Assembly (NCBI GenBank): GCA_038087015.1
Contig: JASBNA010000001.1
Location: 1,550,001-1,614,000 of the forward strand
Direction of reading: 5' to 3'
Length of the DNA: 64,000 nucleotides
Source: Cerrena zonata
Lineage: Eukaryota; Basidiomycota; Agaricomycetes; Polyporales; Cerrenaceae
Under the pieces are notes generated by a model. That model made no database searches. It saw nothing but the letters and a program-made list of their open reading frames with translations, and was not told the origin of the DNA. A program made the translations under genes and the position numbers. Positions 61,099 to 64,000 of this stretch are shown here, piece by piece. The stretch's first letter is position 1; each line of letters opens with the position of its first letter.

Positions 61099-61170
61099 TG
61101 ACCACCGCAGGGGTCGAACCTGCAATCTCCTGATTCGTAGTCAGACGCGATGCCATTTCGCCAGGCGGCC
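61099..61170 (-). tRNA. tRNA-Arg (anticodon ACG), intronless
   Basis: Cloverleaf on the minus strand: acceptor GGCCGCC pairs with GGTGGTC, anticodon arm TCTGA / CTACGAA / TCAGG with ACG at 34-36, T-arm GCAGG-TTCGACC-CCTGC, discriminator A at 61099. The short D-arm (TGGCGAAATGGCATCGC) is typical of this isoacceptor. Lies 99 bp upstream of the U5-40K start on the same strand. Confidence 0.9.
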
Positions 61171-61495
61171 ATACGATATTTAAGTTTCTGCTCATTCACA
61201 ACTTTTCTGACCACTCTCACTGTCAGCGACGAAACCTAGTAATACTAATACTTCTACTATCGAGTGTGTTCATAATACTCACCAAATCAGCAGTATAACA
61301 ACAAGTGAACTAGGTCTTCCCATCTCATCTGTCGGAAAAAGCGGTCATCACGAGTCCATTGGACCATGAAAACCTCAATAATTCGTACATTCATCTTTGT
61401 TTAAAGTGGTATCGCTACAGTTTTACGCAAGTAGTCACTACACAATGTCCATTTGCATTTTTTCTCTTCTTCCAGTCTATACTCAACTCAAGCCC
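61171..61495. other. Intergenic region
   Basis: 325 bp between the tRNA and the dehydrogenase stop codon; nothing recognised. Confidence 0.5.
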
Positions 61496-63708
<2,213 letters not shown>

Positions 63709-64000
63709 TTTGAATAGTAGGATGTGGTATGTACGACTCAAAAAGCGATAATAGTAGAAGAGTATGAAAAGGCAAGGCAACTTGGTTTCTTCGGTGAATA
63801 TTATTAGTGACTCGGTCGGATCATTTCTTTGCCTCATCTATGGTTCCCTCTTTTCGCAGGTCGAGCCGCCTCCATCAGGTATACGAGTAATGAATTATCG
63901 TTAAATTCTTGCATCATCACAAGTTTTTTGACTATAAATCGAGATCAATGCTTTCTATTCATAGGATGCGGAGAGCTGGGGGTAGTGGGGATTTCATACG
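63709..64000. other. Upstream region of the dehydrogenase
   Basis: 292 bp to the window end, holding the promoter of the dehydrogenase; no start of another gene recognised. Confidence 0.4.

Overview
This is nuclear DNA of a filamentous basidiomycete, most likely an agaricomycete. Genes are split by many 48-65 nt introns with GT-AG borders and CTRAC/CTAAC-type branch sites. There are two class I hydrophobins, a motor-domain chitin synthase, an Agaricomycete-type F-box protein, Atg22-like and YAT-type transporters, and gene order on both strands with no operons. I cannot name the species.

Layout. 1-4.3 kb: 5' two-thirds of a myosin-motor chitin synthase (minus), divergent from the COPI subunit beta' gene (plus, to 7.3 kb). 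8-17 kb: a large four-helix membrane protein, a 14-exon polysaccharide deacetylase, a proline-rich orphan and a CoA-type Nudix hydrolase, all plus. 18-24 kb: an amino-acid permease (minus) divergent from a Zn2Cys6 transcription factor (plus). 24.7-37.8 kb: a protein with glycosylase-like motif order, an F-box protein, an aldo/keto reductase, an auxilin-type J protein, a probable mitochondrial protein of unknown role, and a membrane-anchored aspartic-protease-like protein without its first catalytic motif. 38.7-47 kb: TMA22/DENR, two tandem hydrophobins in gene-poor DNA, and a sulfatase. 48-54 kb: a tandem pair of Atg22-like transporters. 54-64 kb: a Cys-rich zinc-site-like protein, a conserved unknown, the U5 snRNP 40 kDa WD protein, tRNA-Arg(ACG), and delta-1-pyrroline-5-carboxylate dehydrogenase.

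Housekeeping genes (COPI, TMA22, U5-40K, P5CDH, auxilin, the visible part of the chitin synthase) read through cleanly. Seven single-base frame breaks fall in six other genes (transcription factor, F-box protein, protease-like protein, sulfatase twice, one Atg22-like copy, Cys-rich protein). Either these genes are decaying or alleles differ, or the assembly carries residual indels. Splicing oddities stand out: three GC-AG introns (two in the deacetylase, one splitting the sulfatase active-site codon), a 9-nt exon in TMA22 and a 21-nt exon that carries the Nudix catalytic core. I found no phage-like, CRISPR or clear transposon system. The novel material is in unknown conserved proteins and in gene structure.
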